Positions 1 to 10,900 are shown, counted from the first letter of the stretch. The stretch is DNA of 64,000 nucleotides from Mesorhizobium loti (GCF_013170705.1 NZ_CP033334.1:2581501-2645500), one strand, 5' to 3'. The notes: a model not told the origin generated them from the letters alone. A program made the numbers and translations.

Positions 1-286
1 TGAAGCTGATCGCCAGCAGGGACAGCACCTCGGCGGGCTTGTCGCGGGCAATGCCATTGGTCTTGGCGCCCAGCACCCGATCGAAATGCAGAACGGCCTG
101 CCGCCGCTCATTGTGCTGGCGAAACAGGCCCGACTTCGCCTCCCAGACGAAACGGTTCATGGTCAGCACGAAGCGCTTGGCCGAGGGCAGGTATTCGAGA
201 TCACTGACTTTCAGGACGGCGTCCTGGACATGAGCCGAAACGATGCTCAGATCCTGGTCGTCGAGCGCGATAAGCTTGAGGGCCAT
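1..286 (-). CDS. DUF2948 family protein (partial, C-terminus outside window)
   Basis: The minus strand reads MALKLIALDDQDLSIVSAHV from an ATG at 286 and stays open to base 1, giving 95 residues of an unfinished protein. The motifs SDLEYLPSAKRFVLTMNRFVW and RRQAVLHFDRV match DUF2948, a small cytoplasmic family of unknown function. In Rhizobiales this gene normally lies directly downstream of murA, as it does here about 180 bases after the murA stop. The stop codon lies beyond the left edge. Family assignment comes from recognised sequence and gene order; no biochemical role can be given. Confidence 0.85.
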   Translation of the reverse strand, partial: MALKLIALDDQDLSIVSAHVQDAVLKVSDLEYLPSAKRFVLTMNRFVWEAKSGLFRQHNERRQAVLHFDRVLGAKTNGIARDKPAEVLSLLAISF

Positions 287-464
287 GCGGAATTTGCACC
301 TGAAGTTGACGGTTCAGCCCTTCTGTTAGGCGGTCTTGGCGATCCGTGCAACCGCGCCAAGGGAGCTGCGACCGGTCAAGCTGCCGATCTCCCCCGCAAG
401 GAGGGAGATTGGATGCAACATCTGCTTTCGCAAATCGCCAGCGCCGAAGGCAGGGTCGCCCTTG

Positions 465-1757
<1,293 letters not shown>

Positions 1758-1886
1758 GGAAGAACGTCCCTCTCGGCTCAAAAAGGCCGGTTCAATCGTT
1801 TGAGTATCGGCCCGTCTAGACCATTGGCCAATCTGGTTCAAGAAATAGGATTTCGCCCGCTCCGGTCCAAGAGTGGCCGATTTGAG

Positions 1887-2063
1887 TTAATCTTTTTGTA
1901 TTTCCCTGGCCGTGCCGAGCCCATCCGGCCTCTGGTCGGCTTCCCCTGTACGGCGCGAGCGCGATTGCGCCTTGCGTTTCTGCAGATTGGCGCGCAACTG
2001 CTCGGCGAGCCGGTCCTTGCGGTCCGTGCCGCCCTTTTTCGGTGATATCGTCTTGTCGCTCAT
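1887..2063 (-). CDS. small basic conserved protein (58 aa)
   Basis: A 58-residue, strongly charged protein starting MSDKTISPKKGGTDRKDRLA and rich in Arg/Lys/Gln (EQLRANLQKRKAQSRSRR). The ATG at 2063 is preceded by GGGACGGGACG, a good ribosome site, and is preferred over an upstream in-frame start at 2108. It has no membrane segment or signal peptide. Small proteins of this kind are commonly annotated upstream of murA in Mesorhizobium and relatives. Its role is unknown; the basic composition would fit nucleic-acid or ribosome contact, which is inference only. Confidence 0.7.
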   Translation of the reverse strand: MSDKTISPKKGGTDRKDRLAEQLRANLQKRKAQSRSRRTGEADQRPDGLGTAREIQKD

Positions 2064-2167
2064 CGTCCCGTCCCGGCCGGCGGCCTGTCGTTCAGGGATA
2101 GCCAACATTGTGGCGCCGCCATGTCATTGAAAGCTATCCGGCAAAGGCTTTCACAGAAGCGTTGTTC

Positions 2168-2197
2168 TTGGCCTTGCGCTTACCGGTTCGATATGGC
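2168..2197 (+). promoter_or_regulatory. possible sigma70-type promoter of the tRNA-Thr gene
   Basis: TTGGCC at 2168-2173 and TATGGC at 2192-2197 are separated by 18 bases and end about 20 bases before the tRNA. Both hexamers match the alphaproteobacterial consensus only loosely. The position is right for a stable-RNA promoter, but this is a weak match. Confidence 0.3.
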
Positions 2198-2216
2198 AGA
2201 AGCCCCGCCATCAGCG

Positions 2217-2291
<75 letters not shown>

Positions 2292-2491
2292 GTTCTTCCA
2301 ACCAGTTTCAATGTGATGTCGTTGCCGGTCACTTTTTCCCGGCACTGGCAGGCGGACGAAGGCGCAGCACGGCATTTTGCCGGTGGAATTTCCACGGACT
2401 TTGCTCCCTTGCGTTCTCGCAACCCCGCGGCGTGATTACCTTACCTGCACCTGCCTTGAGATCGTGGCCGCTTGATTGACCTGAAACGATC

Positions 2492-3220
2492 CTAGCCACG
2501 CATTTCGGCAATCTCTCTTTCGACGCGAAATACAGCCTCCTGGAGGCTGCGTTCATCGGACATGTCGATGCTTAATGTTGATCTCTCTTTGCCGAGAAGG
2601 AGGCTTTTTACCCGGTGGATGATTGGTATCGATTGCAAGTTGGTTTTCGGATCTGCCTCGAACAGCCGCTCCATATAGCTCTGATGAAAGAGCCGGTCCT
2701 TCAGCCGTTTCGACAATAATGGTTCGGCGGCGTCCACACTTATCGCAAGATCCGAAGTGGGTATCAGATCCAGGACCGTTGCCAGTGACGCCGTGTCCGC
2801 AACTCCGCTAAACAGGCTAAGAGAGCAGACGGCCTGAATGAAACCCTGATCGAAAATCACAATTTCCCGATCGCCGACCGAATACTGCCAAGCCACTGAT
2901 AGAGCAAGGATGTAGCGGCTGAACCTTATCAACCAAATCGGATTTTTCGGCGTTAAAGTTCGGACCAGCTTGACTGTCAGCCTGAGTTCATCCGCCTTGT
3001 TCAAGGGACGCAAGGCAAACGCGGCCGTTCGCAGTATCGCCCTGACAACACGCTGGAAAGCGTACCAAAGCCCGCCAGGGTCAAATGGTGTGGAATGGGC
3101 ACCGGGTTGATAGGAAAGCACGACTTTCGCAACGTAGCCCTGAGCTTGCAGACGGCGCTGAAGTGCATGTGCAAATGTTGTTTTGCCCGACCCGGCAGGG
3201 CCAAATAACTCGACAATCAC
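2492..3220 (-). CDS. P-loop kinase-like ATPase (thymidylate-kinase fold)
   Basis: The protein begins VIVELFGPAGSGKTTFAHAL, a Walker A loop at residues 7-15. A Walker B/lid-like motif EIVIFDQGFIQAV follows in the middle. Length is 242 residues from a GTG at 3220 preceded by GGAG nine bases upstream; the frame is open to 3349, but those extra 43 residues look noncoding. The arrangement resembles thymidylate-kinase-like P-loop proteins often found with polysaccharide genes; the true substrate is unknown. It lies inside the short accessory stretch downstream of tRNA-Thr, and its codon use is visibly more AT-rich than its neighbours, consistent with transfer. Confidence 0.65.
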   Translation of the reverse strand: MIVELFGPAGSGKTTFAHALQRRLQAQGYVAKVVLSYQPGAHSTPFDPGGLWYAFQRVVRAILRTAAFALRPLNKADELRLTVKLVRTLTPKNPIWLIRFSRYILALSVAWQYSVGDREIVIFDQGFIQAVCSLSLFSGVADTASLATVLDLIPTSDLAISVDAAEPLLSKRLKDRLFHQSYMERLFEADPKTNLQSIPIIHRVKSLLLGKERSTLSIDMSDERSLQEAVFRVEREIAEMRG

Positions 3221-3545
3221 GCGATCCGGCTCCGGTGATATGTTCCAAGCCAAGTCCCCCGACCGGCCACGGGAACAACGACCAAGGGGCGAATTCGAAC
3301 ACGTTCTCGAAGCAACCAGCAGGCTGCTACGCACGTGAATTCGCACCATTTTTTGTTAGCCAGCTTCCTCCGTTCGCATGAACCGCTCCTTACGAATTTG
3401 TAAGGAATCGATCGGTGAGCCTGTCAGGATGGCTTGGGTTCAACGTCGAGGATGCGCTTGTGCTCGATGCATAGCCGCGATCCGCAATCAATGGCCGCTT
3501 CGCGCCTCATTGGAGACCTCGGCAGGCCGCGAGTTGATCAGTCTT
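3221..3545. other. intergenic stretch in accessory segment
   Basis: About 325 bases without a convincing gene. The short frames on both strands have no recognisable motif and no plausible ribosome site. It probably carries the promoter of the P-loop kinase gene near 3230-3400 and otherwise looks like decayed sequence. Confidence 0.5.
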
Positions 3546-4222
3546 TCAGGCCATGGCGAGCGCGGCGGCGATGGCATTTGGCCGCTCGGGCGTTGGATGG
3601 TTCTCCAATCGCAGCAGATTGAAATCGAGGTGCTTCTTCTTGAACATGGAGACCAGGGTGACGCCTGCTGAATTGGTTGCGAATGCGTAATCGGCTAGAA
3701 ATGCGCCGGCAACTTCAGTCGGACTGCCGCGGCAGGTCGCCAAGAGCGGCCAGTATTTCCTTTTACGTATTTGACGTCTCGACGATTCGATCTCGGCCAG
3801 AGAATATCCCATGCGTCACAAACGTTCTGTGCCCGTGAGCGCTCCTTCAACTTGTCAATGTTGGGCTCCAGCGGGGTATTGGCAATCTGAACGAATCGAT
3901 AAGGCAGCGATTCATCGAGAGCCGTCATTCCAGCCTTGAGGTCTCCTGCGACCGAAATGGCCCGGGCCTTCCCGACCTGAACCACGCGCTCCACGGCAGA
4001 CAGAGCACCTTGAATGGCGTGGGACGCACTCTTGAAGCATACCGCTGGAGCGCCGGGACCGCCGCAATGGCAATCCGCGACAATGGCTTCAGCACTCGCA
4101 TGGTGGCGGCGGTCTTCGGCGGACGCATGCCAAGCTCGGTGCAGACGCAGAGGCCACCACCAACGGAAGCGTCGTCGTCGGCCGCTACGAGGTTGGAGCG
4201 TGGGCTCGCCTGACAGGATCAT
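3546..4222 (-). pseudogene. frameshifted aldo/keto reductase-like remnant
   Basis: Three minus-strand frames each carry a coherent piece of what appears to be one protein. About 4130-3980 gives a piece with CTELGMRPPKTAATMRVLKP. About 4050-3760 gives GKARAISVAGDLKAG, LPYRFVQIANTPLEPN and RSRAQNVCDAWDILWPRS. About 3740-3546 gives LADYAFATNSAGVTLVSMF with a KKKHLDFN ending. In order these resemble the middle and C-terminal parts of an aldo/keto reductase (strand with GKARAIGV, then the terminal HL..N helix). At least two frame changes break it, and no intact start is visible. The family call is tentative; the fragmentary state is clear. Confidence 0.45.
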
Positions 4223-4260
4223 CCCGGCTCGCCAATGGGCGGAAAGGCCGTTTCCTATAT

Positions 4261-4276
4261 TCTCGCAGAACCAGTT
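4261..4276 (+). repeat. attachment-site-like repeat, distal copy
   Basis: TCTCGCAGAACCAGTT matches the tRNA-Thr 3' end at 15 of 16 positions, in the same orientation, about 2 kb downstream. Core-type genes resume just to its right at 4319. It is the expected position of the right border of an element inserted at the tRNA. Confidence 0.5.
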
Positions 4277-4286
4277 TCCTGGTTCT
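4267..4286. other. short perfect inverted repeat (hairpin)
   Basis: AGAACCAG and CTGGTTCT flank a four-base loop TTTC, 33 bases past the stop of the GGDEF-like gene when read on the minus strand. There is no T-run after it, so a role as intrinsic terminator is uncertain. It overlaps the distal attachment-like repeat. Confidence 0.35.
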
Positions 4287-4318
4287 TGAATCGGCCTGCC
4301 TTGGCGCCCCGGCCGTTG

Positions 4319-5071
4319 TCAGCTGTGCATATGCGTCAGTTCGAACCCGGCGTCATCCTGCGCGTCGGACAGGTGTTGTTCGGCGGACCGGAACATGTCC
4401 GAGAACTCCATCTCGTTCTCCAACATCACACCGCCGACCTTTATGGTGAGGGCATCCTCGGTGCCTTTTGGCGCGAAGTAGACCTGTGCGACACGCGTCC
4501 GGATACGTTCGCCGACTTCCTTGGCCTCTGCTTCCGTCGCGCCCGAGAGGAAAACCCCGAACATCGAGGCTCCGATGCGTCCGACCAGATCCTCCTCGCG
4601 CACCGACGACTGTATGGTCGAGACGATGAGCCGCAAGGCCTCGTCGCCCCATTCGAGGCCAAAGCGCATGTTGATGGATCGAAGGTGTTCGGGATGAATG
4701 ATCAGGAAGGCGCCCGAGCGTGGTCCTGGTCCCGATCGCCTGGCGGCCCGTCGTTCAATCATCGACGTGAAGACCGGCCCGTTCAGGCAGCCCGTCAGCC
4801 TGTCATACGTCCCGGACTTGTTGAGTTCCTGGCGGTAGCGGTGGATTTCGACCCGGTTCCAGCCGATCAGCGCGAAAAGCGGCAGGCCGATGATCACCGG
4901 CAGCAGTCCCGCGGTGATCATGCTGCGGGCGAACGGCGTTAGCGTGTCGCTGAACAGGAGCAGGTAGTTCAGTCCAAGGGAAAGGCCGAGGCTCCCGGCG
5001 GTTCCCAGGAACGTCAGCCACGCGACGTGCTTCCAGGCCTGGGCAGTGGTGGTCGCCATTGGTCTCGTCAT
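4319..5071 (-). CDS. membrane protein with degenerate GGDEF domain
   Basis: The 250-residue product has two hydrophobic segments near residues 16-40 and 51-72, then a diguanylate-cyclase-fold domain. Family landmarks are present (YDRLTGCLN at the domain start, and WGDEALRLIV for the usual GD..L helix). The signature loop, however, reads GRIGASMFGVFL where GGDEF would be expected. Diguanylate cyclases need GGDEF/GGEEF for catalysis, so this protein should not make c-di-GMP; it may be a scaffold or a degenerate sensor. The ATG at 5071 (MTRPMATTT) is chosen because the upstream frame is noncoding in character; an alternative ATG lies at 5059. Confidence 0.8.
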   Translation of the reverse strand: MTRPMATTTAQAWKHVAWLTFLGTAGSLGLSLGLNYLLLFSDTLTPFARSMITAGLLPVIIGLPLFALIGWNRVEIHRYRQELNKSGTYDRLTGCLNGPVFTSMIERRAARRSGPGPRSGAFLIIHPEHLRSINMRFGLEWGDEALRLIVSTIQSSVREEDLVGRIGASMFGVFLSGATEAEAKEVGERIRTRVAQVYFAPKGTEDALTIKVGGVMLENEMEFSDMFRSAEQHLSDAQDDAGFELTHMHS

Positions 5072-5202
5072 CGGCCGATCTCCTGTCAGATCGGCTGATA
5101 TAAGGCCTGTCTGCCGTAATTTCGGTTTCGCCGAACCGTACAATTTGAACGATCCATCCTTGTCATCGCGCGACCTTGGCGACCGAGCCTGCCCCTCCCA
5201 GC

Positions 5203-5907
5203 CTATCGCGGTGGCCCGAAGATACCCATCTCGGCATCTTTGGCAATTGCTTCCGCCTTGCCATAGATGCCGCCCGGCAGCGCCATGGCCCAACCATTGG
5301 CGACGAGCCAGGCGCCGACATCCTGCTTGCCCAGCCGGCACGGCGCGGCGATGGCAAAGCGCTCGGCTTCCGGCGGCAGGAAACAGGTCAGCGCGCGCCC
5401 CCGCAGCCAGGCATTGAAGGCCGCGCGGGCGCGCAGCCCACAGGGCCAGGCTTCGTCGCGAAAGGAGCAGGTCTGGGCCACGTCGATGTCCAGGGCCCCG
5501 CTGATCGCCACTTTCCGCCCCATCGATTCGAAAGTCGCCGACGACGTTGCAATGGGATGGTAGAGCAGGGTTTCGCGCCAGTCTTGCGGCATTGGCGTCC
5601 TGGGGCGGATGGCGAGGCCGAGTTCACCGAGCGGCGGCCGGGCTTCGACCCGCTCGATTTCCGAGGCGTCAACCGGCGGCGGGGCGATGAGGCTCTCGGC
5701 AATCCGCCGTGCCGGTTCTCGTCTTGATCCGTCGACAGTGGCGGTGTCCGCCGGGGCCGCCTGCTTGCCGGAATTTTCCAGCGGCGGAGCAGGGCCGGGC
5801 CGGTCGACCGAAAGCAAGGCTCCGGCGTGCATGATCAGGACTATTCCGACCAGCAGTTCAAGGCTCCCGACCGCGATCATCAGTCGGACATGCCGAGGCG
5901 TGCCCAT
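5203..5907 (-). CDS. membrane-anchored thermonuclease-like protein
   Basis: A 234-residue protein with one N-terminal membrane segment (LMIAVGSLELLVGIVLIMHA), a Pro/Ala-rich linker and a C-terminal domain. That domain contains WPCGLRARAAFNAWLRGRAL and DVGAWLVANGWAMALP, as in the second half of staphylococcal-nuclease (thermonuclease) homologues. The catalytic region that normally reads GIDAPE appears as SGALDIDVAQTC, so the active-site Asp-Pro-Glu is not evident and nuclease activity is doubtful. The ATG at 5907 is selected over a TTG at 5931 that sits too close to its G-rich leader. It lies between the GGDEF-like gene and the lipoprotein gene, all on the minus strand. Confidence 0.7.
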   Translation of the reverse strand: MGTPRHVRLMIAVGSLELLVGIVLIMHAGALLSVDRPGPAPPLENSGKQAAPADTATVDGSRREPARRIAESLIAPPPVDASEIERVEARPPLGELGLAIRPRTPMPQDWRETLLYHPIATSSATFESMGRKVAISGALDIDVAQTCSFRDEAWPCGLRARAAFNAWLRGRALTCFLPPEAERFAIAAPCRLGKQDVGAWLVANGWAMALPGGIYGKAEAIAKDAEMGIFGPPR

Positions 5908-5949
5908 CAGGCCATCGCGGCGTTCAAGCAAGGTCCCCCCGGCAGCCGG

Positions 5950-7149
5950 TCAGAAACCCGACGTCGATTTGGCAACCAGTTTGAGCGCACCCTTTTCTAT
6001 CCGATAGAATGGCATCGATCTTTGGCTGGATCCGTCAGCGCGAAAACGGAACAAACCTGTCGATCCGCGAAACCCGTTCGGGTTTTCGAGCACCTGTTTG
6101 CTGAAGCCGTCAGGTCCGACCGCGCTCGCTATCCCAGCTGTCAGGGCAACCATATCATAGGCATAGGCCACATTGACGTCGGCCGGGTAGTTGTATGTCG
6201 TCCTGAAACGGTCGGCGATCGGTCCGGTTTCGCTTGAATCGAGCGTGGCGATGTATGCCCCCTCGAACAACGGATCCATGGGATGTTCCAGCCAGCGGTC
6301 CGTTCCGACGACGGAGATTGCCTTTCCCGGAATGCCCTTTGATTTGAGAGCGGCAAGGACGGGCGAGGGGCTGCCGTCGCCGCTGGCAACGATGACCGCG
6401 TCGGGAGCGTCCACGAGCGAGCCCATCTGGTCGATGGCCTTCGCGCCGCCGTCACCGGCCGAATAAGGCAGGGTGACCGCGAGCGTTGCGCCATAGATGC
6501 TAAGGCCATTCGCCACCCGCTTCTCCACGGCGCTGGCGTTTGAGCCTTCCGCGACCAGCAGTACGAACTTCTTGCGGCCTTTCGCGGCGAGCCCAGCTGC
6601 GCCCGCCGCGGCGCTGTCGGCTTCGCTGAGACGCACGGCATAAACCCCAGCGCCGCCAGCGAAATTGTCGGCAAGCGCCAGGACCGGCGGCCGCTTCGAT
6701 CCGGACAGCGTCGCAATATGCTGCGCCGCCGGCAGTTCGGTCGGACCGATGACCACTTTCGATCCCGTCGTTATGGCCTGCACGGCCTGCTTGCTGGCCT
6801 GTGCGCTGTCGCCCTTGGTGTCCTCGATCGTCAGCGTCAGCAATCCATTGCCGATATCGGTCATCGCCAGCTTGGCGGCGTCACGCATCTTCCTGCCGTT
6901 CTCCCCCGACGTCCCGGGAGCCGACAAGGGCAGCAACATCGTGACTTTGGTCGAACCGGTGCCGAGCGACTGGCTCGCCTGGGCCGGACCGGCGCCGGCG
7001 GCGCCGCTCTGGCCGGCGGGCGCGGCAACCGCGGCCGGATCGAGCACGTCGGAAACGCCGCCTTTCGACTGGCAGCCCGACACTATCGTGGCGAGCGCCA
7101 GGGTGATTGCCAAAATCGGCGGGTTGCGGACCTGCCGGCCTGCTTCCAT
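5950..7149 (-). CDS. penicillin-binding protein activator-type lipoprotein
   Basis: The 399-residue precursor has a hydrophobic signal ending in the lipobox VSGC (Cys26), so it should be an outer- or inner-membrane lipoprotein facing the periplasm. The mature part is a type I periplasmic-binding fold: KVTMLLPLSAPG, IGPTELPAAQHIATLS and VNVAYAYDMVALTAGI. Proteins of this architecture in Rhizobiales are annotated as penicillin-binding protein activators (LpoA-like) or as leucine-binding-like receptors. No ABC permease or ATPase gene lies next to it, which favours the cell-wall role. That role is inferred from homology. Confidence 0.8.
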   Translation of the reverse strand: MEAGRQVRNPPILAITLALATIVSGCQSKGGVSDVLDPAAVAAPAGQSGAAGAGPAQASQSLGTGSTKVTMLLPLSAPGTSGENGRKMRDAAKLAMTDIGNGLLTLTIEDTKGDSAQASKQAVQAITTGSKVVIGPTELPAAQHIATLSGSKRPPVLALADNFAGGAGVYAVRLSEADSAAAGAAGLAAKGRKKFVLLVAEGSNASAVEKRVANGLSIYGATLAVTLPYSAGDGGAKAIDQMGSLVDAPDAVIVASGDGSPSPVLAALKSKGIPGKAISVVGTDRWLEHPMDPLFEGAYIATLDSSETGPIADRFRTTYNYPADVNVAYAYDMVALTAGIASAVGPDGFSKQVLENPNGFRGSTGLFRFRADGSSQRSMPFYRIEKGALKLVAKSTSGF

Positions 7150-7489
7150 GATTGCTCCACCCTATCTGTCGCCGGGTATTTCCCGGTCTGGTCTTCAATT
7201 CATGTTGCGGCGGATGTGCCGTGCTGTTTTGCCGTGCTCTTCAAGGAGGCGGGCCCTCACCGCCTTGAGCATTGGTCGACCTCGCCTGCGGCAGCGGGCG
7301 CGGATCACCCGGGACCCGGCTCATTGTGCCCGGCGCGATGCTTCGTGCGGTGGTGTACGGGCCGTCCGCGCCAAGTTCCACTGGACTGCGCGGCAAACGG
7401 GCGACGCTGGTCAGGGGGATTATGCCGGCGACCGCCCCCAGGATCGATCGCTCGGCTGTCATGACGGCCAACAGGCACGGCCTATCCGG
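7150..7489. other. intergenic stretch, no convincing gene
   Basis: About 340 bases between the lipoprotein gene and the small secreted protein gene. Overlapping short frames exist on both strands (for example minus 7471-7241 and plus 7272-7559), but neither shows a domain, a signal peptide or a good ribosome site. The part near 7150-7250 is AT-richer and may hold the lipoprotein promoter. Confidence 0.5.
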
Positions 7490-7858
7490 TCAGTGCATGT
7501 ACTCGACCATGCGATCGTGGAAGCACTCGCATTTGTTGAGTGTGTCTTCGTCCTTGTAGTTCGTCTTCAGATAGCCATAGGCCATGCCGCAGGCGACCTT
7601 GGCTTCCGATGCCCACACGAATGCCGGCCGGGATGAATTGATCCATTCCGAACTGTTGGCGACGGCAACCGACTCGTCCATCAGCTTCACCACCTGTTGC
7701 TTGAGATCGACGATATTGTCGGTCAGCACCAGGTTGGACGTGCCGACGGTGCGGCAATAGTCGCCTACAGGTCCCTCGATGATGTCGGCGGCGAAGCCCG
7801 TCGATCCAGCCAGCAGCAGCGCGGCGGCCGTAGCCAGCAATCTTCCACAACGCTTCAT
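7490..7858 (-). CDS. small secreted cysteine-containing protein, unknown
   Basis: The 122-residue product begins MKRCGRLLATAAALLLAGST with a clear Sec signal peptide (probable cleavage after GFAA). The mature part has four cysteines (GDYC, VACG, KCEC) that could form two disulfides in the periplasm, and an acidic/aromatic C-terminal segment GYLKTNYKDEDTLN. The ATG at 7858 is chosen because the signal peptide starts there; the frame is open to 7921. No family is recognised with confidence. It lies just downstream of the giant adhesin gene on the same strand, separated by 72 bases with an inverted repeat. Confidence 0.7.
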   Translation of the reverse strand: MKRCGRLLATAAALLLAGSTGFAADIIEGPVGDYCRTVGTSNLVLTDNIVDLKQQVVKLMDESVAVANSSEWINSSRPAFVWASEAKVACGMAYGYLKTNYKDEDTLNKCECFHDRMVEYMH

Positions 7859-7913
7859 GTAAGTCCCTCTCCAAACTGCAATTTTATGTTTCGCTAATGC
7901 ATAGCACGGGAGC

Positions 7914-7945
7914 ACGGCCACGCATAAGTACTAAATCGTGGCCGT
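7914..7945. repeat. inverted repeat at the end of the adhesin gene
   Basis: ACGGCCACG at 7914-7922 pairs perfectly with CGTGGCCGT at 7937-7945 around a 14-base loop. The adhesin stop codon (7931-7933) is in the loop. On the minus strand no T-run follows, so it may be an RNA-stabilising 3' hairpin or a weak terminator rather than a standard intrinsic terminator. Confidence 0.45.
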
Positions 7946-10900
7946 GTGCTGTTGATGCTGCGTGTCGTCGTAGAGGATGTTGATCGTCCCGGCGGCCGGC
8001 GTGTTCTGCAGAACGGCGACATCCACGAAGTTGGCCGTGTTGCCCGAGCCGCTGGTGTCGACGCTCACGGCGCCGGTCGCATTGTTGTAATGCACATAGT
8101 CGGCGATGTTGCCGACTGGCGCCTTGTCGAACAACGCGCTCAAGTCGATCTTGTCGCCTTCGCCGCTATGATAGTCCGAGATCAGGTCCTTGATGTTCAG
8201 ATTGTCGATTTTGAAAGTGTCAGCGCCTGAAGTGCCGGCGATGGTCGACGTGCCCGCGGGGCCTGCACCATCGAAATTGCCGAAGCCGATGTCACCAACC
8301 GCACCTGTCTGGCCATCGGCGGTGGTGAAGGTGGCTTCGCCATAGGTCAAGACCGAGCCGTCTGCCGAAACCGAGTACTGATTGTTGCTCTCGAGACCGA
8401 TCTCGACGATGCCCAAGGCGGCCAGTGACTTGAACTCGCCTGGATCCGATACGCCGTTGCCGTTGGCATCCTGCCAGACACCAAATTGCGCAAAGTCGTG
8501 ATCGGCGGCGGTCAGCTTGCCGTCATGGTTCGTGTCGTAGAGCTGCTCGAGCGCGGCAAGGTCGGTCTTGGCACCAGGGGCTTGCTGGGTGAACACAAAC
8601 TCCGGCGCATTGCTCACCTTGCCGTCGCCGTTGAGATCGATCGCCAGGATGCCGTCATGCTGGTCGACCCACGCGGTTTTCGAAGCGACGCCGTCGCCAT
8701 TGTAGTCATACGAAACGGTGGAGTGCGTCAGATCGGTGGTGTGGATCCCGTCGTGGTTGAGGTCGAGCAAGATCGGAGCGGCAACAGCGAGAGGCGCCAA
8801 TCCGTCTTTCACGTGGACTGAGAAATTGGCGGTCGTTGTCGTGTCCCCGTCGCCATCCCCGAGTTGCAGGGTAAAGGGGATCGTATGGTCGACACTGGTG
8901 GAAATCGTCCCGACGCTCGTCAGGTTGAGTTTCGTCGAGCCCGAGGACTCGTACGCATCGATCCAGGCAATCTGTAATCCGGTCGGCGATTGGATGGTCA
9001 CCGACGTAGCGCCGGTCGCTGGAGTAAAGGCTTGCGATGTTCCGTCGACGTAATGGGCGACGAATTCAATCTTGTTGGTGACAGGATCAACCGCGCCAAA
9101 GGTGAACGTCGCATAGGAGACGTTATCCATGGTGATACCATTTGGCGCAACATAGGGGTTGGTGCCAGCTGGATCGGTGTAAGAGTTTGCGTAAGAGTTC
9201 GGCGTTCCGAAGTCGAAACGCATGAACTCCCCTTGATCGAAATTATTGTTGTCCAGCCCCCAACCGGCTGCCGAGCCGTTCACGTTGACGTCCTGCTTCA
9301 ATACCGGGTTGCCCCCCGATAGCCACGCCGCTTCCTGGCTTGGGGACATTGGGGATGAGACATCGCCTTTGTTATCGATAGACGCACCCCAGCCCGTCAC
9401 CATGACGATATGCTCGTGGTTCGTCTTGCTCACATCCACAACGATGGATGCAGTTGGGCCTGCGCCGAAAGAACTGCCGCTCCCGATCGAAACAGGGGTC
9501 ACCGTGCCATCGAGCGGCGCCAGCAAGTCGAACACATACTGCCCTGACGTGCCGGCGGTGGGATTGACGGTAAGGGTGAAAACCGCCGTATCGCCCGTGG
9601 TGAAGGTTCCGCTGCCGTCATTGTCGGCGTAGGCGGTCAAAACATTGCCTGACTGCGCCGTCACAAGGTGATGTCCCGCTGAGGTCAGACCAGTTGTATC
9701 GGCCGTGATTGTCATTGCTGATCCGACGCCATCGGCACCGGCGACAAAATGGAGCGTGCCGACCGCAGGCGTCTGCGAAGGATCATCGTTGGTCTGCTGA
9801 TTCTGCACGGCGCCTAAAGTCGGAACGTCGTCGACGATCTCAATGGTGATCGCTGCCGAGGCATTGGCGCCGGTCTTGTCCGTAACCGTTAGCCCGAAGA
9901 CGTCGGTTTCCGTTACGTTGGGCACATCGGTGGTTGGAGAGGTCAGGTGGTAGACATAGGTCGCAACCCCGGTTGCCGCATTGTAACTCGTGATCGTGAG
10001 TGTGCCGTGATCACCGTTGATTACATTGTTGTTGCCCAGATTGGCGATGAGGATGGTCGTGCCCTTGACGGTGACAGAGGCAACATCGCTCAGGCCGTCC
10101 GGATCCGAAACCTTGAATGTGCCGTCGACATCGATGGTAGTTGGACCGACCTTGGAGCCTGCGGGCAGGCCGGCTTCGTACACCACATCGTTGGCGCCAC
10201 CAGGATTGCCGGTATCAACCGTGATCGTGGGTGTGTCATTGGTGCCGTTGATGACGACGGTGACCTGCTGGTCGTCCCAGGCGCCCTTGTCGTCGGTGAC
10301 GCGCACCGTGTAGGTCTCGGTCACGCTCTGGCCTTGCGCCAGTGCCTGCACGGCGGCGCTGCCGTTGTTGAGGGTGTAGGTCCACTGGCCGCTGCTGTTG
10401 ACGCTGAATGTGCCGTAGGCCGTGCCGGTGCCCTGCGGGCTGTTGGGGCTGACGCTCCAGGTGGCCGTGTGGCCGGTGTCGGGATCGGCCGAGGCCAGTT
10501 GGCCGCTGGTGGTCAGCGTGCTGTCTTCCGTCACGCCGCCGGCCGCGTTGCCCGCCGCATAGCTGATGACCGGGCTGTCGTTGGCGCCGGTGATGGTGAC
10601 GGTCACGTTCTGGGTGGAGGTCGCGCCCTTGTCGTCCGTCACCGTCACGGTGAAGGTCTCGGTCACGCTGGCACCCTCGGCCAGTGCGTTGGTGGCGGGC
10701 TTGCTGTTGTCCAGCGTGTAGGTCCACACGCCCGTGGTCGGGTTGACGGCGAAGCTGCCATAGGTGCCGGCGGTATCGCCGCTCCAGGTGGCCGTGGCGC
10801 CCGCGTCGGGATCGTGCGCGGTCAGCGTGCCGCTCACCGTCGGCGAGCCGGCCGTCAGCGCGCCCGGATCGGTCGAGGTCGTGCCGGCAATCACAGTGCC

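Noticed and set aside
7241..7471. Possible small minus-strand gene starting MTAERSILGAVAGIIPLTSV
   Set aside because: No good ribosome site or family match, and a competing plus-strand frame of similar quality. Listed only as intergenic sequence.
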